The notes: generated by a model not told the origin, from the letters alone. A DNA stretch of 64,000 nucleotides from Paenibacillus sp. RUD330 (GCF_002243345.2 NZ_CP022655.2:3660501-3724500), one strand, 5' to 3'; shown: positions 37,552 through 46,628, counted from the stretch's first letter. Numbers and translations are program-made.

Positions 37552-39159
37552 ATGAACGTCCTTCTTGTGGACGACGATTACTTCGTCGTCAAGGCGCTTG
37601 AGAGCAAAATCGATTGGCGCGCCATGAACGTCGAGCATGTCCATACCGCCTACAATGTCGCTCAGGCAAGGGAGATTCTGCTGGAAGATACCGTGCAGAT
37701 CCTCATTTGCGACATCGAAATGCCCCAGGGCAGCGGGCTCGAGCTGCTGGCCTGGGTCCGACAGGAGAATTACCCGGTCCAGGCGATCTTCCTGACCAAC
37801 TACGCCGACTTCAACTATGCGCAGAAAGCGATCGAGCTGCAAAGCTTCGATTACTTCCTGAAGCCGATCGAGGTCGACAAGCTGACCCTGATTATCCGGA
37901 AGGCGATCGCCAAGGCCCGCGAGCAGATGCATAACGAGCTGGCGATCCATGAAGGGGAGCTGTGGCAAAAGAGCCGCAGGAGCGTGCTGGAGGATTTCTG
38001 GACCCGGCTCATCGCAGGCAAGGCCTTCCCCTCCAGCCCTTCTGCGGCTGCAGGCGCCATCATGGAAGAGAATCTCCCCTACCGGCTGAGCGATCTGTTC
38101 CTGCCCGTGCTTGTGACTCTGTTTCCGCAGGAGGCCAGCCTTGGCCGCGAAGACAAGCCGCTGTTCGACTACGCGCTGCTCAATGTCATGTACGAGCTGT
38201 TCCAGCACCCCTCCTTATCCATTGAAGCCATCTCCGAGTTCAAGGAAGGCAACTGGATGCTCGTCTTAAAATGGACGCTCGCTCCCGACAGGGATATCCC
38301 GAGGCGGCTCTGCGATTCCCTGATAGCCCAAAGCCGCAAATTCCTGAAATGCGACTGCAGCTGCCATATCGCGACGTCCCTGCCACTCGGGGAGATCCGC
38401 AAAGCCGTCAAGGAGCTGCTGCATGTCAACGAGGAATGGATCAAGCACCGCAACGAGACGATTTTCGTCGAGGGCGGCTCCGGCCGGGAGCAGGCCTATG
38501 TCCCGCCCAACCTCGGCTTGCTCGAGCGGCTGCTCGGCGAGGGGGCATACGGCTCTTTTCTCGAGGAGACCGAGGCGTATCTGACGCGCCTGATGCGGGA
38601 GAACGCCTTATGCGCTTCCGTGCTCCGGCCGTTCCGGCACGATATGGTCCAGATCGTTTATGCCCATTTGAAGAGCAGGGAAGTTCAAGCCCATCAGCTG
38701 TATGCGGGCTCGGAGGGAGACAGGCTGCATGCCCAGTCCCTCCATTCCGTGGAAGACATGCAGGGTTATCTTCGATATCTGGTCCGTACGGCGGCGCATT
38801 CCCGGCCTTTCGCCGAGCCTCCCAAATCCATCGCGGACGAGGTCGCCAGCCATATCCATGCCCATCTCGCGCATGATCTTACCCGCACCAGCCTGGCGGA
38901 GACGGTCTTCCTCAATCCCGACTACATGGCCCGGCTATTCAAGAAGGAGACGGGCATGTCCCTCGGCACGTATATCATCCAGGCGCGGCTCTCGGAGGCC
39001 AAGCGGCTGCTGCAGGACACCTCCCTGCCGGTCCGCGCCGTCGCCGATCAGGTCGGATACGCCAACGACTCCCACTTTTCCAAGCTGTTCAAGCAGGAGA
39101 CCGGCTGCAGCCCGGCCGACTACCGCAAGACGTTCAAGAAGCTGTCCCGACCGTCCTGA
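37552..39159 (+). CDS. YesN-type response regulator with AraC HTH output
   Basis: 535 residues. The receiver domain has acidic pocket VDDDY, phospho-acceptor Asp in LICDIEMPQ and Lys in YFLKPIE. A long central region is followed by a C-terminal AraC pair (DLTRTSLAETVFLNPDYMARLFKKETG and AVADQVGYANDSHFSKLFKQETG). AAAGGAAG precedes the ATG. The probable binding boxes TATCCGGACTT lie upstream of its operon. The stop codon lies inside the loop of its own terminator hairpin. Confidence 0.93.
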   Translation: MNVLLVDDDYFVVKALESKIDWRAMNVEHVHTAYNVAQAREILLEDTVQILICDIEMPQGSGLELLAWVRQENYPVQAIFLTNYADFNYAQKAIELQSFDYFLKPIEVDKLTLIIRKAIAKAREQMHNELAIHEGELWQKSRRSVLEDFWTRLIAGKAFPSSPSAAAGAIMEENLPYRLSDLFLPVLVTLFPQEASLGREDKPLFDYALLNVMYELFQHPSLSIEAISEFKEGNWMLVLKWTLAPDRDIPRRLCDSLIAQSRKFLKCDCSCHIATSLPLGEIRKAVKELLHVNEEWIKHRNETIFVEGGSGREQAYVPPNLGLLERLLGEGAYGSFLEETEAYLTRLMRENALCASVLRPFRHDMVQIVYAHLKSREVQAHQLYAGSEGDRLHAQSLHSVEDMQGYLRYLVRTAAHSRPFAEPPKSIADEVASHIHAHLAHDLTRTSLAETVFLNPDYMARLFKKETGMSLGTYIIQARLSEAKRLLQDTSLPVRAVADQVGYANDSHFSKLFKQETGCSPADYRKTFKKLSRPS

Positions 39160-39180
39160 GACGGTCGGGACAGCTTTTTT
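39140..39180 (+). terminator. Terminator overlapping the response-regulator stop codon
   Basis: A 15-bp stem (39140-39154 with 39161-39175) with a TTTTTT tail. The TGA stop at 39157-39159 is in the loop. Confidence 0.9.
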
Positions 39181-39304
39181 GGCCGGCAATGAATCCGGCT
39201 CGGGGAGCGGCGGCGCAGCCCGGAACATATAACGGACAGATTGGGAATATTTTAAAACTCTGATGATTTTTTCGCTTCTTGCAAGAGAGAGGAAGCCTAA
39301 CCTA

Positions 39305-39313
39305 TGGTATACT
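39305..39313 (+). promoter_or_regulatory. Extended -10 promoter of the xpaC-like/VWA/telA operon
   Basis: TGGTATACT fits the TG-N-TATAAT extended -10 pattern with one mismatch, 69 bp before the first ATG. No good -35 is present. Confidence 0.45.
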
Positions 39314-39381
39314 TTTCCTAGTAAAAGATTGGTAGATAGATTGAGAGCCGCTGTTCGCGCACAGGGCAAGGGGGAAGAGAA

Positions 39382-40119
39382 ATGAACGGTTCCAAGCTGT
39401 TCAGACTGGCTGGATTGATCGTCATCGTGGCTGCCGTCGATATCGCGGTGCTGTCGCCCGGACTGCTGAACGTCGAGATCGGCGGGAGCGCGCTGTCGAC
39501 GGCTGCCGGCGTCAGCCTGCTGCTGGCTAGCGCGCTGGCGCTGCTCTACGGAAGTTATGCCATCGTATTCCGGGAGCCCGCAGCTCTGCCCGTCAGGCAG
39601 ATCAGATCCTATGACGATTACGCGGAAGCGCTGTCTCCCTACAAGCGCGTCAAGGCGCTCGAGAACGATATCGCGACGGCGCTGGAGCAGATCGCCCGGC
39701 TGAAGAAAAAGAAGCTCGCCCTGGAGAACGTGCTGGAGCAGCGCTTCGACCGCGGGGAGCTGAGCTTCAAGAAGTTCGCCTCCGTGACCGAGGAGGCGGA
39801 GAAGCTGTTCTATCTCAACGTGCGCAGCCTGCTGAACCGGCTGCATGTGTTCGACGAGGCGGAATTCTCCAGTATGTCGGGCCGCAAGAGAAGCTCCTTC
39901 TCCAGCGAGCTCATCCAGGAGAAGGCGGCCATGTACAACGACCACCTCGCCTTCGTCAAAAGCTCCCTGTCCGCCAACGAGGAGCTGCTGATGAAGCTCG
40001 ACCGGCTGCTCCTCGAAATCTCCCGCCTCGACGGCATCGATCCCGATGACATCGATGACATGCCGGGCATGCAGGAGCTGGACTCCCTGATCAAGCAAAC
40101 CAAATTCTACAAACAGTAA
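39382..40119 (+). CDS. XpaC-like membrane protein with coiled coil
   Basis: 245 residues. Two N-terminal transmembrane helices (about 8-30 and 38-60) are followed by a cytoplasmic helical region rich in Lys/Glu heptads (YKRVKALENDIATALEQIARLKKKKLALENVLEQ). This architecture and the place next to telA match XpaC (the 'bromo-chloroindolyl phosphate hydrolysis' family), although no catalytic motif is visible. AGGGGGAAGAG precedes the ATG. It starts a tight three-gene operon (gaps of 10 and 17 bp) with the VWA protein and TelA. Confidence 0.6.
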   Translation: MNGSKLFRLAGLIVIVAAVDIAVLSPGLLNVEIGGSALSTAAGVSLLLASALALLYGSYAIVFREPAALPVRQIRSYDDYAEALSPYKRVKALENDIATALEQIARLKKKKLALENVLEQRFDRGELSFKKFASVTEEAEKLFYLNVRSLLNRLHVFDEAEFSSMSGRKRSSFSSELIQEKAAMYNDHLAFVKSSLSANEELLMKLDRLLLEISRLDGIDPDDIDDMPGMQELDSLIKQTKFYKQ

Positions 40120-40129
40120 GAGGTGCAGA

Positions 40130-41818
40130 ATGCCGAAGACAACCAAGTTTTTCCTTCTCTCCGCCGTCATGGTCGTGCTCGTGTTCGCGGGCGTCTATGC
40201 GGGTATCTCCCTGACCTCCAACCTCGGCAAGAGCAAGGCCCAGGTATCGTCCGAGGATGCGGGCAAGCGCCTGAACAAGCTGTACGGCGACCTGTCGGTC
40301 TCGACGGAAGCCCCGGTCAAAGGACAGATCGACCTGAACCCGGCGGATATCGCCGAATCGCTTCCCGACATCTCCAAATTTCCGGTCACGGTCGACAATT
40401 CCACGAATCAATTCGTCGAGATCTTCTCGTCGACCGAGAAATCGGGAACCGGCGTGGACGGCTGGCTGACCGAGACGGCGGCCGAGTTCAACAAAGCCGG
40501 CATCGTCGTGGACGGCAAGCCGGCATCGGTCAAGATCCGCAACATCGCCTCCGGCACAGCAGCCGATTACATCAAATCCGGCAAGTACATCCCCGATGCG
40601 TTCACCCCGTCCAACGAGCTGTGGGGCGAGATGGTCAAAGCGGCTGGAGTCAAGACGGAGCTGATCTCGAAGCGGCTCACCGGCAACGTTCCCGGCATCG
40701 TCATCGCCAAAGCCAAGTATGATTCCCTTGTGGATACATACGGCTCGGTGAACGTCAAGACGGTGACGGAGGCGATCGCGAACAACGAGTTCTCCATGGG
40801 CTACACGGATCCGTTCGCAAGCTCCACCGGACTCAACTTTCTCGTCACGGCGCTGAGCACGTTCGACAGCGCCGACATCCTCAGCGACAAGGCGGTCCAA
40901 GGCTTCGAGAAGTTCCAGGCCAACATTCCGTTCACCGCGTCGACGACGATCCAGATGCGCGATGCGGCCAAGTCGGGCATGCTGGACGGATTCGTGCTGG
41001 AATACCAGACCTACGTCAATGCAGCCGACCTGAAGAGCGGATACGTGTTCACGCCATTCGGAGCGCGGCATGACAGCCCGTTGTACGCTCTTGGCGATCT
41101 CCCCCGGGAGAAGCTCGACATCATCAAGAAATTCGCCGAGTTCGCCGCCCAGGACAAATACCAGAAGGCCGCGGCGGACAAAGGCTTCAACGGCCTGCAG
41201 GACTACAAGTCGGAGCTCCCTGCGGTCGACGGCGGCCTGCTCGGCTCCGCTCAGAAGGTCTGGAAAGAGAAGAAGAACGGCAGCAAGCCGATCGCGGCCG
41301 TGTTCGTCGCCGACGTATCCGGCAGCATGGACGGCGCGCCGCTGAACCAGCTCAAGGAATCGCTGCTCAAGGGCCAGAAATACCTCGGCAAGGACAACAG
41401 CATCGGACTCGTCTCCTACTCCAGTTCGGTCACGGTCAACCTTCCGATCATGAAATACGACACGAACCAGCAGTCCATGTTCGTCGGAGCGGTGGAGGGC
41501 CTGCAGGCCGGAGGCGGCACCGCCACCTTCGACGGCATCATCGTCGCGCTCAAGATGCTGCAGGACGAGATGGCGGCCAACCCCGGCGTCAAGCCGCTCA
41601 TCTTCGTGCTCAGCGACGGCGAGACGAATGAAGGGCATACGCTCAAGGACATCAAGGCGCTCGTCGAAACCTACAAGGTTCCGATCTATACGATCGGCTA
41701 CAATGCCAACATCAAGGCGCTGCAAAGCATTTCGAGCATCAACGAGGCCGCCAGCATCAATGCGGATACGGATGATGTCGTCTACAAGATCGGCAATCTG
41801 TTCAATGTCCAGATGTAA
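40130..41818 (+). CDS. Membrane-anchored solute-binding/VWA fusion protein
   Basis: 562 residues. N-terminal signal-anchor helix (about 6-30). A periplasmic-binding-protein-like domain (about 85-365) contains GTAADYIKSGKYIPDAFTPS and GYTDPFASSTGLNFL. A C-terminal von Willebrand A domain (about 385-560) has a complete MIDAS: D395-x-S397-x-S399 in VADVSGSMDG, Thr464 in GGGTATFDG and Asp497 in LSDGETNEG. The protein is exported, with both domains outside. It sits between the XpaC-like gene and telA and is co-transcribed with them. The ligand and target are unknown; it may report an extracellular toxicant to the TelA partner. Confidence 0.85.
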   Translation: MPKTTKFFLLSAVMVVLVFAGVYAGISLTSNLGKSKAQVSSEDAGKRLNKLYGDLSVSTEAPVKGQIDLNPADIAESLPDISKFPVTVDNSTNQFVEIFSSTEKSGTGVDGWLTETAAEFNKAGIVVDGKPASVKIRNIASGTAADYIKSGKYIPDAFTPSNELWGEMVKAAGVKTELISKRLTGNVPGIVIAKAKYDSLVDTYGSVNVKTVTEAIANNEFSMGYTDPFASSTGLNFLVTALSTFDSADILSDKAVQGFEKFQANIPFTASTTIQMRDAAKSGMLDGFVLEYQTYVNAADLKSGYVFTPFGARHDSPLYALGDLPREKLDIIKKFAEFAAQDKYQKAAADKGFNGLQDYKSELPAVDGGLLGSAQKVWKEKKNGSKPIAAVFVADVSGSMDGAPLNQLKESLLKGQKYLGKDNSIGLVSYSSSVTVNLPIMKYDTNQQSMFVGAVEGLQAGGGTATFDGIIVALKMLQDEMAANPGVKPLIFVLSDGETNEGHTLKDIKALVETYKVPIYTIGYNANIKALQSISSINEAASINADTDDVVYKIGNLFNVQM

Positions 41819-41835
41819 CGTGGAGGAGGATGACC

Positions 41836-42975
41836 ATGACATTTTCGCTTGAGGTAGCCAGCCCGGAAGAGATCAAGGCGGCGGTAGAAGAAGAAGTCAA
41901 GCCTGTGCCGGAGGAAGTCCGGAAGCTCAAGGAGCTGGCGGACGCCAACGTCGCCGCCATCATGGAGCTCGATACGGAGTCGCTGGACAAACGCAGGGAG
42001 ATTCTCCAGACGATCGACGGCTTCGGCATGAAGACGATGAAGGCCTCCTCGGACAAGAACTCGCTGCTGCAAGTCTCGGTCGGCAATCTCTCCAAGACGG
42101 GAGACGAGGGCGGCCAAGTGGCCAAGGGACTGTCCGAGCTGCACACGCAGCTCAAGGATCTCGATCCCAGCGCCGTGGACTTCGCCAAGAGCGGCTTCCT
42201 CGGCAAGCTGTTCAATCCGCTCCGGGCTTACTTCCTGAAGTTCCAGAAGGCCGACGCCGTCATCTCCGATATCGTCGTCTCCCTCGACAAGGGCCGGTCG
42301 ACGCTGAAGAACGACAACACGACGCTGGAGATCGAGCAGCAGACCCTACGGGAGCTGACCAAGAAGCTTCAGAAGGAAATCCAGCTCGGCGGGCTCATGG
42401 ACGAATCGATCGAAGCCCAGATCGAGGCCGCCAAGGTCCGCGGCGAGGATCCCGAGAAGGTCCGCTTCATCACCGAAGAGGTGCTGTTCCCGATGCGACA
42501 GCGGGTGATGGACCTGCAGCAGATGCTCGTCGTCAACCAGCAGGGCATCATGGCGATCGAGGTCGTCATCCGCAACAACAAGGAATTGATCCGCGGCGTC
42601 GACAGAGCCAAGAACGTCACGATCTCGGCGCTCAAAATCTCCGTCATCGTCGCCTCGGCGCTCTACAACCAGAAAATCGTGCTCAAGAAGATCGAGCTGC
42701 TCAACCAGACGACCAACGACATCATCTCCCACACCTCCCGGATGCTCAACACTCAGGGAGCCGCGATCCACAAGCAGTCCCTGGAGGCCAGCATCTCCGT
42801 GGACACGCTGAAGCAGGCGTTCACCGAGGTGCTGTCGGCTCTCGATTCCATCAGCGCCTACAAGCAGGAGGCTCTGCCCAAGATGCGCGACACCATCCTG
42901 CAGTTCCGCGAGCTCGCCGACAACGGCGAGAAGCAGATCGTCCGGCTGGAGAAGGGGCATAAGCTGGGGCTTTGA
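41836..42975 (+). CDS. telA: TelA/KlaA-family toxic anion resistance protein
   Basis: 379 residues from MTFSLEVASPEEIK; GGAGGAGG lies 6 nt before the ATG at 41836. The protein is all-helical, as TelA proteins are. The conserved family regions are FGMKTMKASSDKN, SGFLGKLFNPLRAYFLKFQKAD and GVDRAKNVTISALKISVIVASALYNQK. TelA proteins are cytoplasmic or membrane-associated and give tellurite/stress resistance in several bacteria by an unknown mechanism. The neighbouring XpaC-like and VWA proteins suggest one complex across the membrane. Confidence 0.9.
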   Translation: MTFSLEVASPEEIKAAVEEEVKPVPEEVRKLKELADANVAAIMELDTESLDKRREILQTIDGFGMKTMKASSDKNSLLQVSVGNLSKTGDEGGQVAKGLSELHTQLKDLDPSAVDFAKSGFLGKLFNPLRAYFLKFQKADAVISDIVVSLDKGRSTLKNDNTTLEIEQQTLRELTKKLQKEIQLGGLMDESIEAQIEAAKVRGEDPEKVRFITEEVLFPMRQRVMDLQQMLVVNQQGIMAIEVVIRNNKELIRGVDRAKNVTISALKISVIVASALYNQKIVLKKIELLNQTTNDIISHTSRMLNTQGAAIHKQSLEASISVDTLKQAFTEVLSALDSISAYKQEALPKMRDTILQFRELADNGEKQIVRLEKGHKLGL

Positions 42976-43027
42976 CCCCCAGCGGAACGATGCCGCTGCG
43001 GTCTCCCGTTGAACAACGAGCACACCC

Positions 43028-43065
43028 AAAAGCAGGCACCTGTACGTATATAGGTGCCTGCTTTT
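43028..43065 (+). terminator. Terminator of the telA operon
   Basis: AAAAGCAGGCACCT (43028-43041) pairs perfectly with AGGTGCCTGCTTTT (43052-43065). Confidence 0.88.
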
Positions 43066-43191
43066 GTTCGTTTCGCAATGGGTTCTGCCTGACGCGAGAG
43101 ATCCAGCACGAATTGGGCCGCCTCCGCCTTCCAATGATAACGGGGCGAGAATATATATAGTCCATTCCATTCTACGAAAGGATGATTCCAA

Positions 43192-44127
43192 CTGAAGCTG
43201 CGGCTTAATCGCTTCTACAAGAAATCCGGTGTCGCTGCTCCCTCCGCCAAAACCGTCAAACGCGTCAAGAACGCCAAACCGGCCAAGGAAATCAAAAGCG
43301 TCAAACCCGTCCAGCGCGTCGCGAAACGCAAAACGACCGCCTGCCCAATCAAGAAAAGGCGCCTGAACGCCATCCAAACCGTCAACTTCCTCGTCATGGG
43401 CGACAGCCACGTCGGATTTGGGAACAGCCTGAGCATTTATAAGCGTCTGCTTCAGCAGGCCGTGAAGTCCGGCCACAAGAGCTTCTGCATTTTTGGCGGC
43501 GACAACAAGCATGGTTCGACCGGAACGCAAGCCACGACGGACTACAAGGCGTTCAAGAACGTCGCGACGGGCATCCTTGGGCCCAAGCACATTCCGTTCA
43601 AAGCGTCGATCGGCAACTGGGAGGACAACACGCGCGCCCAGTTCAAGCAATTCCTTGGCGACGTGATGGGCAAAATGGACTTTCCCGGCACGCAGGGCAA
43701 GGTCAAGTACGTCTGGCTCGACAACGCTCCGGGCAAATTCAGCTTCGCGAGCATCGATCTGCTGACCAAGCTCGATCCGAATTTCTACTACATCATCGAT
43801 TGCCACTGGCCGCTGAAAGTGAACGGCATCACCGTCGATCCTTCGCATGTGCTGGACGCGCAAGAGACAGCCCATTTCTTCCACGCTATCCCGGCCAACG
43901 TCAGAGACAAAGTGCTGGCGATCTTCACCCATCACGCGCATACGTTCTATCAGAACCTATCGCATATTTACCCCGGCTTCAACGGAACCCAATTCTACGT
44001 CTGCGGATGTTCCGGCGACTACGAGTGCAAATGCGATACGACCGGCTGCGGCAGAGGGTATTACGAGGGCGTGTTGACGCTCAACAACGGCAAAGCTTCC
44101 TTGAAAATAACGCCGGTCGAGTCTTGA
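43192..44127 (+). CDS. Metallophosphoesterase-like protein with basic N-terminus and non-standard start
   Basis: 311 residues if read from CTG at 43192. The calcineurin-type core has NFLVMGDSHVGFG (D-x-H), FGGDNKHG, IGNWEDNTR (GN-x-E type) and TFTHHAHTF. The C-terminus has a Cys-rich stretch, YVCGCSGDYECKCDTTGC. The first 65 residues are very basic (KTVKRVKNAKPAKEIKSVK) with no signal peptide. There is no in-frame ATG, GTG or TTG before the essential first strand; a stop lies three codons upstream of the CTG, and AAAGGATG sits 7 nt before it. Either CTG is used or a frameshift separates an out-of-frame ATG at 43182. Function unknown. Confidence 0.6.
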   Translation: MKLRLNRFYKKSGVAAPSAKTVKRVKNAKPAKEIKSVKPVQRVAKRKTTACPIKKRRLNAIQTVNFLVMGDSHVGFGNSLSIYKRLLQQAVKSGHKSFCIFGGDNKHGSTGTQATTDYKAFKNVATGILGPKHIPFKASIGNWEDNTRAQFKQFLGDVMGKMDFPGTQGKVKYVWLDNAPGKFSFASIDLLTKLDPNFYYIIDCHWPLKVNGITVDPSHVLDAQETAHFFHAIPANVRDKVLAIFTHHAHTFYQNLSHIYPGFNGTQFYVCGCSGDYECKCDTTGCGRGYYEGVLTLNNGKASLKITPVES

Positions 44128-44528
44128 GCCTGAAGACGTTGAACGAGAAGCGAAACGCTGCCTCAAGTTGAAACGCTCCTCATCAGTCTGAGCGAATGTT
44201 GCCGTCCGCGTGTTCCGACAACGCAGGCGGCGGCGGTCCCCGCCGCAATGGCGGACTGGCTTGCCAGTGAGACGATATTGGCGAATCATGCCCATGGCGC
44301 AAAATTCTCCGGGACAAAAGCATATCGGCCTCGATGGCGGACAGCTTGCCCCGCCCTGCTCTATCGGTCTTGCATCTATTTCCACTGGACCGTTCGGCTT
44401 GCATCGTGGAGAACGACCGGCATTCCGGCGAAGCCCGCTGGATCGAGATCCAGCTGGACCGAGCCTATCTACCGGGAATCGACCGGCCGAGGCCGCCTCT
44501 GCTCTTGGATGAACGGCGGGCAAATAGC
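44128..44528. other. Intergenic region carrying one copy of a repeated element
   Basis: About 400 bp between two converging genes. No protein gene is convincing. It contains copy A of the repeated element (44311-44375). Confidence 0.5.
44311..44375. repeat. Interspersed repeat element, copy A
   Basis: About 65 bp. Begins GGGACAAAAGCATAT and ends with a 37-bp block (44339-44375) that matches copy B at 45677-45740 in 34 of 37 positions. The CAAAAGCATAT start is also identical. It lies in non-coding sequence. Confidence 0.75.
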
Positions 44529-44563
44529 AAAAGCAGGCGCCTTTTCATAGGCGCCTGCTTTTT
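44529..44563 (-). terminator. Terminator of the EamA gene (possibly bidirectional)
   Basis: AAAAGCAGGCGCCT (44529-44542) pairs with AGGCGCCTGCTTTTT (44549-44563). The arms differ from the hairpin at 43028-43065 by one base. Confidence 0.87.
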
Positions 44564-44569
44564 AGCGCA

Positions 44570-45493
44570 TCAAGATGGAGGCTGCTTGACCAGAGACATG
44601 AGCGTCACGGTGCCCACGACACATAACGTCCCCGCCCATTCCCAGAGGCCGAACGGAACCCCGAGCCACAAGACCGAGATGGCCGTTGCCGTGAGCGGCT
44701 CGATGCAGGCGAACAGGCTCGCCTCCGAGCCGGAAATATAGGTGGTGCTCTCCAAATACCAGATGAAGGCGAAAATCGTTCCGAACAGGATGACGACAAC
44801 AAGCGCCGCGATCGATGAAACGGACCCGCTTCCCTCCCATTTCCAAGGAGGATGGTAAAAAGCGAGGCATCCCCCTCCGATCACCATTCCCCAGCCGACA
44901 ACGAGCAGCGATCCCCATCGAACCAGCAGCCGGCGCGGCTGCAGCGTATAGAAGGCGAGCGCCAAGGCCGAAGCCAGTCCCCATCCTATCGCAGGAGCCG
45001 ATATGGACAGGCTCGTCACGCTTCCTCCCGTCACGAGCAGGAAGGTGCCGGCAATGGCGAGAAGAACCCCCGCTTGCAGCGCCTTCCCCGGAAACCTCCT
45101 GTTTCTGATGGCCGTGAAGCATACGATCAATACCGGGGCGGTATACTGGAGCACCGTTGCGGTCGCCGCGTTGCCGTGATGGATGGCGGAGAAAAACGTG
45201 TACTGGACGGCAAGCATGCCCAATATTCCGAACAGGATGATGGAAGCCGCATCTTTCCCGCTTTTCCATATCCCCCACACCTGCCTCCGATCGTTGCGAT
45301 AGGCGATGCCGAGCATGATCAAGCCGGCCGTCAGCATCCGGACCACCGTGAGCCACTCCACTCCGAAGCCTTGCTGTTGGAACAAATATTGCGCCATCGT
45401 ACCCGATATCCCCCAGAGGGATGCTCCGGCCAACGCCAGCGCGATGCCTTTTCTGCGATCCGGGTTGCCGGACTGTGTCATTGATGCATTCAT
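44570..45493 (-). CDS. EamA-family (DMT superfamily) transporter
   Basis: 307 residues with ten predicted transmembrane helices in two EamA repeats (IALALAGASLWGISGTMAQYLF in the first; FAFIWYLESTTYISGSEASLFACIEPLTA in the second, the conserved helix 8-9 signature). It is an inner-membrane exporter or importer of small metabolites. The gene runs towards the metallophosphoesterase and diverges from the DUF1796 gene. Substrate unknown. Confidence 0.9.
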   Translation of the reverse strand: MNASMTQSGNPDRRKGIALALAGASLWGISGTMAQYLFQQQGFGVEWLTVVRMLTAGLIMLGIAYRNDRRQVWGIWKSGKDAASIILFGILGMLAVQYTFFSAIHHGNAATATVLQYTAPVLIVCFTAIRNRRFPGKALQAGVLLAIAGTFLLVTGGSVTSLSISAPAIGWGLASALALAFYTLQPRRLLVRWGSLLVVGWGMVIGGGCLAFYHPPWKWEGSGSVSSIAALVVVILFGTIFAFIWYLESTTYISGSEASLFACIEPLTATAISVLWLGVPFGLWEWAGTLCVVGTVTLMSLVKQPPS

Positions 45494-45676
45494 TCGGAAC
45501 CCCCAAGCCGTTGTTCAGCCGACAGCGCATATCCGCCGCTTGCCGGTATTCTCTCCGTCGAAATTCTCCCTCGCTCTTCTTGATGCGTTTGCGCCGGGCG
45601 GGCTCTCGCCCATCCTGCCGCTCATGACCGCTTCACTCTACTATATGCGTCCAATCCCTCCATGAAAAGAGGCTGC

Positions 45677-45740
45677 GGGGCAAAAGCATATTTTCCCTTT
45701 CAAGGACTGCTTGCCCGGCCCTGCCCTATCGGTCTTGCAT
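45677..45740. repeat. Interspersed repeat element, copy B
   Basis: Starts GGGGCAAAAGCATAT and ends with GCCCTATCGGTCTTGCAT. It lies in the divergent region between the EamA gene and the DUF1796 gene and overlaps no recognised domain. Confidence 0.75.
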
Positions 45741-45776
45741 TTACTATACGAGAGGGAAAAACGGGAGGGATGGAAA

Positions 45777-46412
45777 GTGCTTACATTGTCCGGCCTCGGA
45801 GGCTCGTATGACGCGATCTACAGCCTTGGCCACAACTGCCTGCCCGGCGTGCAGATGACCCGTTCGGGGCTCCGGCTTTATTCCGGTCCCATCGATTGGA
45901 TGGGCTCGCCCCATTTGTCCGGCGTATCGAAAGCTCTGCAGGACCGCTTCGCCCATTTCATGGAGCTCGAAAACATGAGCATCGTCGGAATCGATCCCAA
46001 TGCCGGCTGTTATCTTGTCAAGGATCAAGCCTACGGAATCGTCTCCAATCACGATTTTCCTGCGAGCCATCCGGATACGCCGTACGCCCTGCTCCCTTAT
46101 CCGGAGTTCAAGTCCAAGATGAAGCGGCGCACCGAAAGGTTGCTGCATAAGATCGGCACAGCCGAAAGGATGCTGTTCATCCGGACGGAAGGAAGTTACC
46201 CGGAGCTGTACGAGCTTCAGCAGGTGCTCAGCGGGATGGTGCGCGGCGAATTCAACATCCTCTATGTGCAGCATGGACCGGCTGCCGGAATCGAGGAGCT
46301 TGGCTGGCGGATTCCCCATGCATGCGCCTTGCAGATTCCGCAGGTCGCCGATATTTTCCATGACAACGACGTCTACTGGAGGCAGATCCTGTCCGGAATC
46401 AGCCATCGTTGA
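45777..46412 (+). CDS. DUF1796-family papain-like cysteine peptidase homologue
   Basis: 211 residues from the GTG at 45777, which follows GGAGGG by 7 nt. The N-terminal motif YDAIYSLGHNCLPGVQMTRSGLR contains the putative catalytic Cys, and YSGPIDWM follows. IFHDNDVYW near the end is typical of the family. The family is predicted to have a papain-like fold but no substrate is known. No signal peptide or membrane segment. Monocistronic. Confidence 0.78.
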   Translation: MLTLSGLGGSYDAIYSLGHNCLPGVQMTRSGLRLYSGPIDWMGSPHLSGVSKALQDRFAHFMELENMSIVGIDPNAGCYLVKDQAYGIVSNHDFPASHPDTPYALLPYPEFKSKMKRRTERLLHKIGTAERMLFIRTEGSYPELYELQQVLSGMVRGEFNILYVQHGPAAGIEELGWRIPHACALQIPQVADIFHDNDVYWRQILSGISHR

Positions 46413-46554
46413 GAGATTCATGCTTGCCGACAACGAGCAGGAGCCGAAAAGGCAGTATACGACAGGATCGCAATCACTCTCTCGGCAACAGGCTTATCCC
46501 GTCAAAGCTCCAGAAGAAGCGGATTCCGTTCCGCCAAGAGCGCCGCCTGTAAGC

Positions 46555-46581
46555 AAAAAGCCGGTCCCCAATCGGGACCGG
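46555..46581 (-). terminator. Terminator of the stalk-domain gene
   Basis: CCGGTCCC/GGGACCGG stem (46561-46568 with 46574-46581), followed on the minus strand by a T run. Confidence 0.8.
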
Positions 46582-46628
46582 ATATAGAAATGGACAACCC
46601 TGCAGCGTAGACTTAATCGCTTTTCCCG

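Noticed and set aside
35764-38208. 814-codon minus-strand open reading frame opposite the kinase/regulator pair
   Set aside because: Antisense shadow of two genes with unmistakable domains.
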